NCBI GenBank assembly: GCA_948099385.1
Contig: CANUEZ040000205.1
Location: forward strand, 434,001 to 498,000
Reading direction: 5' to 3'
Length of the DNA stretch: 64,000 nt
DNA from: Fasciola hepatica
Lineage: Eukaryota; Platyhelminthes; Trematoda; Plagiorchiida; Fasciolidae
The notes beneath the pieces were generated by a model that was given only the letters and a program-made list of their open reading frames with translations, was not told where the DNA came from and did no database searches. This document shows, piece by piece, positions 13,123 through 27,927 of this stretch. A program made the position numbers and the translations under genes. Each line of letters opens with the position of its first letter. Within the stretch, counting starts at the first letter, position 1.

Positions 13123-14391
13123 GTGAGAACAAAATTCTCGCACATCGATCCAATCCTATGTTCCACCACTTCTCCATTTATGGGCCTAAGTAAAACCAAG
13201 CCATTCCCTTATGAAAAATCTACACAAATTGCTGATACAATGCAATTGAGCAGTAGCAGAGTAGATTTGTATAATATGATTCTCCATGCAGCTTGAACAC
13301 TGAACTGACCATTGAAAATTATGGAAGCACTGTACAGCTGTTTGATCCCCTAAGGGAATCATGAGCATTGCAAATGGACCGAGTCCACACGGGGACACGT
13401 ACAAGGGTTGGGGTGAACGATTGTCAATAGAACACCCGAACCACAAGGCTATCCGATATGGCTCTGAACGCTTTGTTCAACATATACACTACATGATATA
13501 GCACACTCCTCAAAATGGCTTCGGCTTTCGCTTTCGCTTTTTAAGGTGAGAACAAAATTCTCGCACACCGATCCAATCCTATATTTCATCACTTCTCCAT
13601 TTATGGGTCTAAGTAAAACCAAGGCATTCCCTTATGAACAATCCACACAAATTGCTGATACAATGCAATTGAGCAGTAGCAGAGTAGATTTGTATAATAT
13701 GATTCTCTATGCAGCTCGAACCCTGAAGTGACCATTGAAATTTCTGGAAGCACTGTACAGCTGTTTGATCCCCTAAGGGAATCATTAGCATTGCAAATGG
13801 ACCGAGTCCACACGGGGACACGTACAAGGGTTGGGGTGAACGATTGTCAATAGAACACCCGAACCACAAGGCTATCCGATATGGGTCTGAACGCTTTGTT
13901 CAACATATACACTACATGATGTAGCACACTCCCCAAACTGGCTTCGGCTTTCAAATTGGCTTTTTACCGTGAGAACAAAATTCTCGCACACAGATCCAAT
14001 CCTATGTTCCACCACTTCTCCATTTATGGGCCTAAGTAAAACCAAGCCATTCCCTTATGAAAAATCTACACAAATTGCTGATACAATGCAATTGAGCAGT
14101 AGCAGAGTAGATTTGTATAATATGATTCTCCATGCAGCTTGAACACTGAACTGACCATTGAAAATGATGGAAGCACTGTACAGCTGTTTGATCCCCTAAG
14201 GGAATCATGAGCATTGCAAATGGACCGAGTCCACACGGGGACACGTACAAGGGTTGGGGTGAACGATTGTCAATAGAACACCCGAACCACAAGGCTATCC
14301 GATATGGCTCTGAACGCTTTGTTCAACATATACACTACATGATATAGCACACTCCTCAAAATGGCTTCGGCTTTAGCTTTCGCTTTTTACG
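13123..14391. repeat. Three-monomer block, third copy
   Basis: Same subtype order as 5932-7200 and 11431-12699, including the acatcgatcc monomer start, the tatatttcatcac monomer and the catgatgtagcac variant. It is the downstream product of the exchange recorded in the chimeric monomer just before it. Confidence 0.85.
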
Positions 14392-15660
14392 GTGAGAACA
14401 AAATTCTCGCACACCGATCCAATCCTATGTTTCATCACTTCTCCATTTATGGGTCTAAGTAAAACCAAGGCATTCCCTTATGAACAATCCACACAAATTG
14501 CTGATACAATGCAATTGAGCAGTAGCAGAGTAGATTTGTATAATATGATTCTCCATGCAGCTCGAACCCTGAAGTGACCATTGAAATTTCTGGAAGCACT
14601 GTACAGCTGTTTGATCCCCTAAGGGAATCATTAGCATTGCAAATGGACCGAGTCCACACGGGGACACGTACAAGGGTTGGGGTGAACGATTGTCAATAGA
14701 ACACCCGAACCACAAGGCTATCCGATATGGCTCTGAACGCTTTGTTCAACATATACACTACATGATATAGCACACTCCCCAAACTGGCTTCGGCTTTCAA
14801 ATTGGCATTTTAGGGTGAAAAAAAAATTCTCGCACACCGATCCAATCCTATGTTCCACCACTTCTCCATTTATGGGCCTAAGTAAAACCAAGCCATTCCC
14901 TTATGAAAAATCTACACAAATTGCTGATACAATGCAATTGAGCAGTAGCAGAGTAGATTTGTATAATATGATTCTCCATGCAGCTTGAACACTGAACTGA
15001 CCATTGAAAATTCTGGAAGCACTGTACAGCTGTTTGATCCCCTAAGGGAATCATGAGCATTGCAAATGGACCGAGTCCACACGGGGACACGTACAACGGT
15101 TGGGGTGAACGATTGTCAATAGAACACCCGAACCACAAGGCTATCCGATATGGCTCTGAACGCTTTGTTCAACATATACACTACATGATATAGCACACTC
15201 CCCAAACTGGCTTCGGCTTTCAAATTGGCTTTTTACCGTGAGAACAAAATTCTCGCACACCGATCCAATCCTATGTTTCATCACTTCTCCATTTATGGGT
15301 CTAAGTAAAACCAAGGCATTCCCTTATGAACAATCCACACAAATTGCTGATACAATGCAATTGAGCAGTAGCAGAGTAGATTTGTATAATATGATTCTCC
15401 ATGCAGCTCGAACCCTGAAGTGACCATTGAAATTTCTGGAAGCACTGTACAGCTGTTTGATCCCCTAAGGGAATCATTAGCATTGCAAATGGACCGAGTC
15501 CACACGGGGGCACGTACAAGGGTTGGGGTGAACGATTGTCAATAGAACACCCGAACCACAAGGCTATCCGATATGGCTCTGAACGCTTTGTTCAACATAT
15601 ACACTACATGATATAGCACACTCCCCAAACTGGCTTCGGCTTTCAAATTGGCATTTTAGG
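14392..15660. repeat. Three-monomer block matching 7624-8892 (16-unit offset)
   Basis: The monomers at 14392, 14815 and 15238 match those at 7624, 8047 and 8470 in order, an offset of 6768 bp. Shared marks include the ggcattttagggtgaaaaaaaaattc monomer start and, in the third monomer, the cgggggcacg variant in place of cggggacacg. Confidence 0.8.
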
Positions 15661-17352
15661 GTGAAAAAAAAATTCTCGCACACCGATCCAATCCTATGTT
15701 CCACCACTTCTCCATTTATGGGCCTAAGTAAAACCAAGCCATTCCCTTATGAAAAATCTACACAAATTGCTGATACAATGCAATTGAGCAGTAGCAGAGT
15801 AGATTTGTATAATATGATTCTCCATGCAGCTTGAACACTGAACTGACCATTGAAAATGATGGAAGCACTGTACAGCTGTTTGATCCCCTAAGGGAATCAT
15901 GAGCATTGCAAATGGACCGAGTCCACACGGGGACACGTACAAGGGTTGGGGTGAACGATTGTCAATAGAACACCCGAACCACAAGGCTATCCGATATGGC
16001 TCTGAACGCTTTGTTCAACATATACACTACATGATATAGCACACTCCCCAAACTGGCTTCGGCTTTCAAATTGGCTTTTTACCGTGAGAACAAAATTCTC
16101 GCACACCGATCCAATCCTATGTTTCATCACTTCTCCATTTATGGGTCTAAGTAAAACCAAGGCATTCCCTTATGAACAATCCACACAAATTGCTGATACA
16201 ATGCAATTGAGCAGTAGCAGAGTAGATTTGTATAATATGATTCTCCATGCAGCTCGAACCCTGAAGTGACCATTGAAATTTCTGGAAGCACTGTACAGCT
16301 GTTTGATCCCCTAAGGGAATCATTAGCATTGCAAATGGACCGAGTCCACACGGGGGCACGTACAAGGGTTGGGGTGAACGATTGTCAATAGAACACCCGA
16401 ACCACAAGGCTATCCGATATGGCTCTGAACGCTTTGTTCAACATATACACTACATGATATAGCACACTCCCCAAACTGGCTTCGGCTTTCAAATTGGCAT
16501 TTTAGGGTGAAAAAAAAATTCTCGCACACCGATCCAATCCTATGTTCCACCACTTCTCCATTTATGGGCCTAAGTAAAACCAAGCCATTCCCTTATGAAA
16601 AATCTACACAAATTGCTGATACAATGCAATTGAGCAGTAGCAGAGTAGATTTGTATAATATGATTCTCCATGCAGCTTGAACACTGAACTGACCATTGAA
16701 AATGATGGAAGCACTGTACAGCTGTTTGATCCCCTAAGGGAATCATGAGCATTGCAAATGGACCGAGTCCACACGGGGACACGTACAAGGGTTGGGGTGA
16801 ACGATTGTCAATAGAACACCCGAACCACAAGGCTATCCGATATGGCTCTGAACGCTTTGTTCAACATATACACTACATGATATAGCACACTCCCCAAACT
16901 GGCTTCGGCTTTCAAATTGGCTTTTTACCGTGAGAACAAAATTCTCGCACACCGATCCAATCCTATGTTCCATCACTTCTCCATTTATGGGTCTAAGTAA
17001 AACCAAGGCATTCCCTTATGAACAATCCACACAAATTGCTGATACAATGCAATTGAGCAGTAGCAGAGTAGATTTGTATAATATGATTCTCCATGCAGCT
17101 CGAACCCTGAAGTGACCATTGAAATTTCTGGAAGCACTGTACAGCTGTTTGATCCCCTAAGGGAATCATTAGCATTGCAAATGGACCGAGTCCACACGGG
17201 GGCACGTACAAGGGTTGGGGTGAACGATTGTCAATAGAACACCCGAACCACAAGGCTATCCGATATGGCTCTGAACGCTTTGTTCAACATATACACTACA
17301 TGATATAGCACACTCCCCAAACTGGCTTCGGCTTTCAAATTGGCATTTTAGG
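15238..17352. repeat. Dimeric higher-order repeat, 846-bp period
   Basis: Two subtypes alternate here. Monomers at 15238, 16084 and 16930 carry gtctaagtaaaacc, the attagcattg variant and cgggggcacg. Monomers at 15661 and 16507 carry ggcattttagggtgaaaa at the start and gaaaaatctac in the middle. The alternation gives an 846-bp repeat of very similar dimers, unlike the longer-period blocks elsewhere. Confidence 0.85.
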
Positions 17353-19467
17353 GTGAAAAAAAAATTCTCGCACACCGATCCAATCCTATGTTCCACCACT
17401 TCTCCATTTATGGGCCTAAGTAAAACCAAGCCATTCCCTTATGAAAAATCTACACAAATTGCTGATACAATGCAATTGAGCAGTAGCAGAGTAGATTTGT
17501 ATAATCTGATTCGCAATGCAGCTCGAACCCTGAAGTGACCATTGAAAATGATGGAAGCACTGTACAGCTGTTTGATCCCCTAAGGGAATCATGAGCATTG
17601 CAAATGGACCGAGTCCACACGGGGACACGTACAAGGGTTGGGGTGAACGATTGTCAATAGAACACCCGAACCACAAGGCTATCCGATATGGCTCTGAACG
17701 CTTTGTTCAACATATACACTACATGATATAGCACACTCCCTAAACTGGCTTCGGCTCGCAAATTGGCTTCTTACGGTGAGAAACAAATTCTCGCACACCG
17801 ATCCAATCCTATGTTCCATCACTTCGCCATTTATGGGCCTAAGTACAACCAAGACATTCCCATGTGATCAATCCACACAAATTGCTGATATAATGCAATT
17901 GAGCAGTAGCAGAGTAGATTTGTATAATATGATTCTCCATGCAGCTTGAACACTGAAGTGACCATTGAAAATGATGGAAGCACCGTACAGCTGATTGATC
18001 CCCTAAGGGAATCATGAGCATTGCAAATGGACCGAGTCCACACGGGGACACGTACAAGGGTTGGGGTGAACGATTGTCAATAGAACACCCGAACAACAGG
18101 ACTATCAGATATGGGTCTGAAGTCTTTGTTCATTGTATAACGTTCATGATATAGCACTTTCCCCAAACTGCCTTCGGCTTTCAAATTGGCTTTTTACCGT
18201 GAGAACAAAATTCTCGCACACCGATCCAATCCTATGTTCCATCACTTCTCCATTTATGGGCCTAAGTTCAACCAAGGCATTCCCTTATGAAAAATCTACA
18301 CAAATTGCTGATACAATGCAATTGAGCAGTAGCAGAGTAGATTTGTATAATCTGATTCGCAATGCAGCTCGAACCCTGAAGTGACCATTGAAAATGATGG
18401 AAGCACTGTACAGCTGTTTGATCCCCTAAGGGAATCATGAGCATTGCAAATGGACCGAGTCCACACGGGGACACGTACAAGGGTTGGGGTGAACGATTGT
18501 CAATAGAACACCCGAACCACAAGGCTATCCGATATGGCTCTGAACGCTTTGTTCAACATATACACTACATGATATAGCACACTCCCCAAACTGGCTTCGG
18601 CTTTCAAATTGGCTTTTTGCAGTGAGAACCAAATTCTCGCACACAGATCCAATCCTATGTTCCAACACTTCGCCATTTATGGGCCTAAGTAAAACCAAGA
18701 CATTCCCATGTGATCAATCCACACAAATTGCTGATATAATGCAATTGAGCAGTAGCAGAGTAGATTTGTATAATATGATTCTCCATGCAGCTTGAACACT
18801 GAACTGACCATTGAAAATGATGGTAGCACCGTACAGCTGTTTGATCCCCTAAGGGAATCATGAGCATTGCAAATGGACCGAGTCCACACGGGGACACGTA
18901 CAAGGGTTGGGGTGAACGATTGTCAATAGAACACTCGAACCACAAGGCTATCCGATATGGCTCTGAACGCTTTGTTCAACATATACACTACATGATATAG
19001 CACACTCCACAAACTGGCTTCGGCTTTCAAATTGGCTTTCTACCGTGAGAACAAAATTCTCGCACACCGATCCAATCCTATGTTCCATCACTTCTCCATT
19101 TATGGGCCTAAGTAAAACCAAGCCATTCCCTCATGAACAATCCACACAAATTGCTGATACAATGCAATTGAGCAGTAGCAGAGTAGATTTGTATAATATG
19201 ATTCTCCATGCAGCTTGAACACTGAAGTGACCATTGAAAATTATGGAAGCACTGTACAGCTGTTTGATCCCCTAAGGGAATCATGAGCATTGCAAATGGA
19301 CCGAGTCCACACGGGGACACGTACAAGGGTTGGGGTGAACGATTGTCAATAGAACACCCGAACCACAGGACTATCAGATATGGGTCTGAAGTCTTTGTTC
19401 ATTGTATAACGTTCATGATATAGCACTTTCCCCAAACTGCCTTCGGCTTTCAAATTGGCTTTTTACG
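17353..19467. repeat. Higher-order block, first copy (9-unit offset)
   Basis: Five monomers correspond in order to those at 21160-23274, an offset of 3807 bp or 9 monomers. Shared marks are the gggtgaaaaaaaaattc start (17353/21160), B linkers at 18097/21904 and 19366/23173, and the acactcgaacc variant at 18932/22739. Several positions differ between the two copies (for example gtagcacc at 18823 against gaagcact at 22630), so the copies have partly diverged or been patched by conversion. Confidence 0.75.
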
Positions 19468-21159
19468 GTGAGAACCAAATTCTCGCACACCGATCCAATC
19501 CTATGTTCCATCACTTCTCCATTTATGGGCCTAAGTAAAACCAAGCCATTCCCTTATGTAAAATCTACACAAATTGCTGATACAATGCAATTGAGCAGTA
19601 GCAGAGTAGATTTGTATAATATGATTCTCCATGCAGCTTGAACACTGAACTGACCATTGAAAATGATGGAAGCACTGTACAGCTGTTTGATCCCCTAAGG
19701 GAATCATGAGCATTGCAAATGGACCGAGTCCACACGGGGACACGTACAAGGGTTGGGGTGAACGATTGTCAATAGAACACCCGAACCACAAGGCTATCCG
19801 ATATGGCTCTGAACGCTTCGTTCAACATATACACTACATGATATAGCACACTCCCCAAACTGGCTTCGGCTTTCAAATTGGCTTTTTACGGTGAGAACAA
19901 AATTCTCGCACACCGATCCAATCCTATGTTCCATCACTTCTCCATTTATGGGCCTAAGATCAACCAAGGCATTCCCTTATGAACAATCCACACAAATTGC
20001 TGATACAATGCAATTGAGCAGTAGCAGAGTAGATTTGTATAATATGATTCTCCATGCAGCTTGAACACTGAACTGACCATTGAAAATTCTGGAAGCACTG
20101 TACACCTGTTTGATCCCCTAAGGGAATCATGAGCATTGCAAATGGACCGAGTCCACACGGGGACACGTACAAGGGTTGGGGTGAACGATTGTCAATAGAA
20201 CACCCGAACCACAAGGCTATCCGATATGGCTCTGAACGCTTTGTTCAACATATACACTACATGATATAGCACACTCCTCAAAATGGCTTCGGCTTTCGCT
20301 TTCGCTTTTTACGGTGAGAACAAAATTCTCGCACACCGATCCAATCCTATGTTTCATCACTTCTCCATTTATGGGCCTAAGTAAAACCAAGGCATTCCCT
20401 TATGAACAATCCACACAAATTGCTGATACAATGCAATTGAGCAGTAGCAGAGTAGATTTGTATAATATGATTCTCCATGCAGCTCGAACCCTGAAGTGAC
20501 CATTGAAATTTCTGGAAGCACTGTACAGCTGTTTGATCCCCTAAGGGAATCATTAGCATTGCAAATGGACCGAGTCCACACGGGGACACGTACAAGGGTT
20601 GGGGTGAACGATTGTCAATAGAACACCCGAACCACAAGGCTATCCGATATGGCTCTGAACGCTTTGTTCAACATATACACTACATGATATAGCACACTCC
20701 CCAAACTGGCTTCGGCTTTCAAATTGGCTTTTTACCGTGAGAACAAAATTCTCGCACACCGATCCAATCCTATGTTTCATCACTTCTCCATTTATGGGTC
20801 TAAGTAAAACCAAGGCATTCCCTTATGAACAATCCACACAAATTGCTGATACAATGCAATTGAGCAGTAGCAGAGTAGATTTGTATAATATGATTCTCCA
20901 TGCAGCTCGAACCCTGAAGTGACCATTGAAATTTCTGGAAGCACTGTACAGCTGTTTGATCCCCTAAGGGAATCATTAGCATTGCAAATGGACCGAGTTT
21001 ACACGGGGACACGTACAAGGGTTGGGGTGAACGATTGTCAATAGAACACCCGAACCACAAGGCTATCCGATATGGCTCTGAACGCTTTGTTCAACATATA
21101 CACTACATGATATAGCACACTCCCCAAACTGGCTTCGGCTTTCAAATTGGCATTTTAGG

Positions 21160-23274
21160 GTGAAAAAAAAATTCTCGCACACCGATCCAATCCTATGTTC
21201 CATCACTTCTCCATTTATGGGCCTAAGTAAAACCAAGCCATTCCCTTATGAAAAATCTACACAAATTGCTGATACAATGCAATTGAGCAGTAGCAGAGTA
21301 GATTTGTATAATCTGATTCGCAATGCAGCTCGAACCCTGAAGTGACCATTGAAAATGATGGAAGCACTGTACAGCTGTTTGATCCCCTAAGGGAATCATG
21401 AGCATTGCAAATGGACCGAGTCCACACGGGGACACGTACAAGGGTTGGGGTGAACGATTGTCAATAGAACACCCGAACCACAAGGCTATCCGATATGGGT
21501 CTGAACGCTTTGTTCAACATATACACTACATGATATAGCACACTCCCTAAACTGGCTTCGGCTTTCAAATTGGCTTTTTGCAGTGAGAACCAAATTCTCG
21601 CACACCGATCCAATCCTATGTTCCAACACTTCGCCATTTATGGGCCTAAGTACAACCAAGACATTCCCATGTGATCAATCCACACAAATTGCTGATATAA
21701 TGCAATTGAGCAGTAGCAGAGTAGATTTGTATAATATGATTCTCCATGCAGCTTGAACACTGAACTGACCATTGAAAATTCTGGAAGCACTGTACAGCTG
21801 TTTGATCCCCTAAGGGAATCATGAGCATTGCAAATGGACCGAGTCTACACGGGGACACGTACAAGGGTTGGGGTGAACGATTGTCAATAGAACACCCGAA
21901 CAACAGGACTATCAGATATGGGTCTGAAGTCTTTGTTCATTGTATAACGTTCATGATATAGCACTTTCCCCAAACTGCCTTCGGCTTTCAAATTGGCTTT
22001 TTACCGTGAGAACAAAATTCTCGCACACCGATCCAATCCTATGTTCCATCACTTCTCCATTTATGGGCCTAAGTTCAACCAAGGCATTCCCTTATGAAAA
22101 ATCTACACAAATTGCTGATACAATGCAATTGAGCAGTAGCAGAGTAGATTTGTATAATCTGATTCGCAATGCAGCTCGAACCCTGAAGTGACCATTGAAA
22201 ATGATGGAAGCACTGTACAGCTGTTTGATCCCCTAAGGGAATCATGAGCATTGCAAATGGACCGAGTCCACACGGGGACACGTACAAGGGTTGGGGTGAA
22301 CGATTGTCAATAGAACACCCGAACCACAAGGCTATCCGATATGGCTCTGAACGCTTTGTTCAACATATACACTACATGATATAGCACACTCCCTAAACTG
22401 GCTTCGGCTTTCAAATTGGCTTTTTGCAGTGAGAACCAAATTCTCGCACACAGATCCAATCCTATGTTCCAACACTTCGCCATTTATGGGCCTAAGTAAA
22501 ACCAAGACATTCCCATGTGATCAATCCACACAAATTGCTGATATAATGCAATTGAGCAGTAGCAGAGTAGATTTGTATAATATGATTCTCCATGCAGCTG
22601 GAACACTGAAGTGACCATTGAAAATGATGGAAGCACTGTACAGCTGTTTGATCCCCTAAGGGAATCATGAGCATTGCAAATGGACCGAGTCCACACGGGG
22701 ACACGTACAAGGGTTGGGGTGAACGATTGTCAATAGAACACTCGAACCACAAGGCTATCCGATATGGCTCTGAACGCTTTGTTCAACATATACACTACAT
22801 GATATAGCACACTCCCCAAACTGGCTTCGGCTTTCAAATTGGCTTTTTACCGTGAGAACAAAATTCTCGCACACCGATCCAATCCTATGTTCCATCACTT
22901 CTCCATTTATGGGCCTAAGTAAAACCAAGCCATTCCCTCATGAACAATCCACACAAATTGCTGATACAATGCAATTGAGCAGTAGCAGAGTAGATTTGTA
23001 TAATATGATTCTCCATGCAGCTTGAACACTGAACTGACCATTGAAAATTATGGAAGCACTGTACAGCTGTTTGATCCCCTAAGGGAATCATGAGCATTGC
23101 AAATGGACCGAGTCCACACGGGGACACGTACAAGGGTTGGGGTGAACGATTGTCAATAGAACACCCGAACCACAGGACTATCAGATATGGGTCTGAAGTC
23201 TTTGTTCATTGTATAACGTTCATGATATAGCACTTTCCCCAAACTGCCTTCGGCTTTCAAATTGGCTTTTTACG
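21160..23274. repeat. Higher-order block, second copy (9-unit offset)
   Basis: Partner of 17353-19467. B linkers in this part of the array come at 3, 6, 3, 6, 3 monomer gaps (18097 to 26980), so a 9-monomer period holds across roughly 17-28 kb. Confidence 0.75.
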
Positions 23275-25389
23275 GTGAGAACCAAATTCTCGCACACCGA
23301 TCCAATCCTATGTTCCATCACTTCTCCATTTATGGGCCTAAGTTCAACCAAGGCATTCCCTTATGAAAAATCTACACAAATTGCTGATACAATGCAATTG
23401 AGCAGTAGCAGAGTAGATTTGTATAATCTGATTCGCAATGCAGCTCGAACCCTGAAGTGACCATTGAAAATTCTGGAAGCACTGTACAGCTGTTTGATCC
23501 CCTAAGGGAATCATGAGCATTGCAAATGGACCGAGTCCACACGGGGACACGTACAAGGGTTGGGGTGAACGATTGTCAATAGAACACCCGAACCACAAGG
23601 CTATCCGATATGGCTCTGAACGCTTTGTTCAACATATACACTACATGATATAGCACACTCCCCAAACTGGCTTCGGCTTTCAAATTGGCTTTCTACCGTG
23701 AGAACAAAATTCTCGCACACCGATCCAATCCTATGTTCCATCACTTCTCCATTTCTGGGCCTAAGTAAAACCAAGGCATTCCCTTATGATCAATCCACAC
23801 AAATTGCTGATACAATGCAATTGAGCAGTAGCAGAGTAGATTTGTATAATATGATTCTCCATGCAGCTTGAACACTGAACTGACCATTGAAAATTATAGA
23901 AGCACTGTACAGCTGTTTGATCCCCTAAGGGAATCATGAGCATTGCAAATGGACCGAGTCCACACGGGGACACGTACAAGGGTTGGGGTGAACGATTGTC
24001 AATAGAACACCCGAACCACAAGGCTATGCGATATGGCTCTGAACGCTTTGTTCAACATATACACTACATGATATAGCACACTCCCCAAACTGGCTTCGGC
24101 TCTCAAATTGGCTTCTTACGGTGAGAAACAAATTCTCGCACACCGATCCAATCCTATGTTCCATCACTTCTCCATTTATGGGCCTAAGTAAAACCAAGCC
24201 ATTCCCTTATGAAAAATCTACACAAATTGCTGATACAATGCAATTGAGCAGTAGCAGAGTAGATTTGTATAATATGATTCTCCATGCAGCTTGAACACTG
24301 AACTGACCATTGAAAATGATGGAAGCACCGTACAGCTGTTTGATCCCCTAAGGGAATCATGAGCATTGCAAATGGACCGAGTCCACACGGGGACACGTAC
24401 AAGGGTTGGGGTGAACGATTGTCAATAGAACACCCGAACCACAAGGCTATCCGATATGGCTCTGAACGCTTTGTTCAACATATGCACTACATGATATAGC
24501 ACACTCCCCAAACTGACTTCGGCTTTCAAATTGGCTTTTTACAGTGATAACAAAATTCTCGCACACCGATCCAATCCTATGTTCCATCACTTCTCCATTT
24601 ATGGGCCTAAGTAAAACCAAGGCATTCCCTTATGAACAATATACAAATATTGCTGATAAAATGCAATTGAGCAGTAGCAGAGTAGATTTTTATAATCTGA
24701 TTCGCAATGCAGCTCGAACCCTGAAGTGACCATTGAAAATTCTGGAAGCACTGTACAGCTGTTTGATCCCCTAAGGGAATCATGAGCATTGCAAATGGAC
24801 CGAGTCCACACGGGGACACGTACAAGGGTTGGGGTGAACGATTGTCAATAGAACACCCGAACCACAAGGCTATCCGATATGGCTCTGAACGCTTTGTTCA
24901 ATATATACACTACATGATATAGCACACTCCCCAAACTGGCTTCGGCTTTCAAATTGGCTTTTTAAAGTGAGAACCAAATTCTCGCACACCGATCCAATCC
25001 TATGTTCCATCACTTCTCCATTTATGGGCCTAAGTAAAACCAATACATTCCCTTATGAAAAATCTACACAAATTGCTGATACAATGCAATTGAGCAGTAG
25101 CAGAGTAGATTTGTATAATATGATTCTCTATGCAGCTCGAACATTGAACTGACCATTGAAAATTCTGGAAGCACTGTACAGCTGTTTGATCCCCTAAGGG
25201 AATCATGAGCATTGCAAATGGACCGAGTCCACACGGGGACACGTACAAGGGTTGGGGTGAACGATTGTCAATAGAACACCCGAACCACAAGGCTATCCCA
25301 TATGGCTCTGAACGCTTTGTTCAACATATACACTACATGATATAGCACACTCCACAAACTGGCTTCGGCTTTCAAATTGGCTTTTTACG

Positions 25390-26658
25390 GTGAGAACCAA
25401 ATTCTCGCACACCGATCCAATCCTATGTTCCATCACTTCTCCATTTATGGGCCTAAGTAAAACCAAAGCATTCCCTTATGAACAATCCACACAAATTGCT
25501 GATACAATGCAATTGAGCAGTAGCAGAGTAGATTTGTATAATATGATTCTCCATGCAGCTTGAACACTGAACTGACCATTGAAAATTCTGGAAGCACTGT
25601 ACAGCTGTTTGATCCCCTAAGGGAATCATGAGCATTGCAAATGGACCGAGTCCACACGGGGACACGTACAAGGGTTGGGGTGAACGATTGTCAATAGAAC
25701 ACCCGAACAACAGGACTATCAGATATGGGTCTGAAGTCTTTGTTCATTGTATAACGTTCATGATATAGCACTTTCCCCAAACTGCCTTCGGCTTTCAAAT
25801 TGGCTTTTTACGGTGAGAAACAAATTCTCGCACACCGATCCAATCCTATGTTCCATCACTTCTCCATTTATGGGCCCAAGTTCAACCAAGGCATTCCCTT
25901 ATGAAAAATCTACACAAATTGCTGATACAATGCAATTGAGCAGTAGCAGAGTAGATTTGTATAATCTGATTCGCAATGCAGCTCGAACCCTGAAGTGACC
26001 ATTGAAAATTCTGGAAGCACTGTACAGCTGTTTGATCCCCTAAGGGAATCATGAGCATTGCAAATGGACCGAGTCCACACGGGGACACGTACAAGGGTTG
26101 GGGTGAACGATTGTCAATAGAACACCCGAACCACAAGGCTATCCGATATGGCTCTGAACGCTTTGTTCAACATATACACTACATGATATAGCACACTCCT
26201 CAAAATGGCTTCGGCTTTCAAATTGGCTTTTTGCAGTGAGAACCAAATTCTCGCACACAGATCCAATCCTATGTTCCAACACTTCGCGATTTATGGGCCT
26301 AAGTAAAACCAAGACATTCCCATGTGATCAATCCACACAAATTGCTGATATAATGCAATTGAGCAGTAGCAGAGTAGATTTGTATAATATGATTCTCCAT
26401 GCACCTTGAACACTGAACTGACCATTGAAAATTATAGAAGCACTGTACAGCTGTTTGATCCCCTAAGGGAATCATGAGCATTGCAAATGGACCGAGTCCA
26501 CACGGGGACACGTACAAGGGTTGGGGTGAACGATTGTCAATAGAACACCCGAACCACAAGGCTATCCCATATGGCTCTGAACGCTTTGTTCAACATATAC
26601 ACTACATGATATAGCACACTCCCCAAACTGGCTTCGGCTCTCAAATTGGCTTTTTACG
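25390..26658. repeat. Trimeric higher-order repeat, copy 1 (1269 bp)
   Basis: Three monomers are repeated directly in the following 1269 bp (26659-27927). Both copies have the B linker, the caccttgaac variant of the usual cagcttgaac, the ttcgcgattt variant and the ctatcccatatgg variant. Small differences exist, e.g. gagaaacaaattc and gggcccaag in copy 1 near 25817 and 25873 against gagaaccaaattc and gggcctaag in copy 2. Confidence 0.85.
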
Positions 26659-27927
26659 GTGAGAACCAAATTCTCGCACACCGATCCAATCCTATGTTCC
26701 ATCACTTCTCCATTTATGGGCCTAAGTAAAACCAAAGCATTCCCTTATGAACAATCCACACAAATTGCTGATACAATGCAATTGAGCAGTAGCAGAGTAG
26801 ATTTGTATAATATGATTCTCCATGCAGCTTGAACACTGAACTGACCATTGAAAATTCTGGAAGCACTGTACAGCTGTTTGATCCCCTAAGGGAATCATGA
26901 GCATTGCAAATGGACCGAGTCCACACGGGGACACGTACAAGGGTTGGGGTGAACGATTGTCAATAGAACACCCGAACAACAGGACTATCAGATATGGGTC
27001 TGAAGTCTTTGTTCATTGTATAACGTTCATGATATAGCACTTTCCCCAAACTGCCTTCGGCTTTCAAATTGGCTTTTTACGGTGAGAACCAAATTCTCGC
27101 ACACCGATCCAATCCTATGTTCCATCACTTCTCCATTTATGGGCCTAAGTTCAACCAAGGCATTCCCTTATGAAAAATCTACACAAATTGCTGATACAAT
27201 GCAATTGAGCAGTAGCAGAGTAGATTTGTATAATCTGATTCGCAATGCAGCTCGAACCCTGAAGTGACCATTGAAAATTCTGGAAGCACTGTACAGCTGT
27301 TTGATCCCCTAAGGGAATCATGAGCATTGCAAATGGACCGAGTCCACACGGGGACACGTACAAGGGTTGGGGTGAACGATTGTCAATAGAACACCCGAAC
27401 CACAAGGCTATCCGATATGGCTCTGAACGCTTTGTTCAACATATACACTACATGATATAGCACACTCCTCAAAATGGCTTCGGCTTTCAAATTGGCTTTT
27501 TGCAGTGAGAACCAAATTCTCGCACACAGATCCAATCCTATGTTCCAACACTTCGCGATTTATGGGCCTAAGTAAAACCAAGACATTCCCATGTGATCAA
27601 TCCACACAAATTGCTGATATAATGCAATTGAGCAGTAGCAGAGTAGATTTGTATAATATGATTCTCCATGCACCTTGAACACTGAACTGACCATTGAAAA
27701 TTATAGAAGCACTGTACAGCTGTTTGATCCCCTAAGGGAATCATGAGCATTGCAAATGGACCGAGTCCACACGGGGACACGTACAAGGGTTGGGGTGAAC
27801 GATTGTCAATAGAACACCCGAACCACAAGGCTATCCCATATGGCTCTGAACGCTTTGTTCAACATATACACTACATGATATAGCACACTCCCCAAACTGG
27901 CTTCGGCTCTCAAATTGGCTTCTTACG
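26659..27927. repeat. Trimeric higher-order repeat, copy 2 (1269 bp)
   Basis: Direct tandem partner of 25390-26658. The flanking monomers at 24544-25389 and 28351-29196 also match each other (9-monomer offset; both contain the tttttataatctg and ttcaatatatacac variants), so this trimer duplication lies inside a larger repeated segment. Confidence 0.85.
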
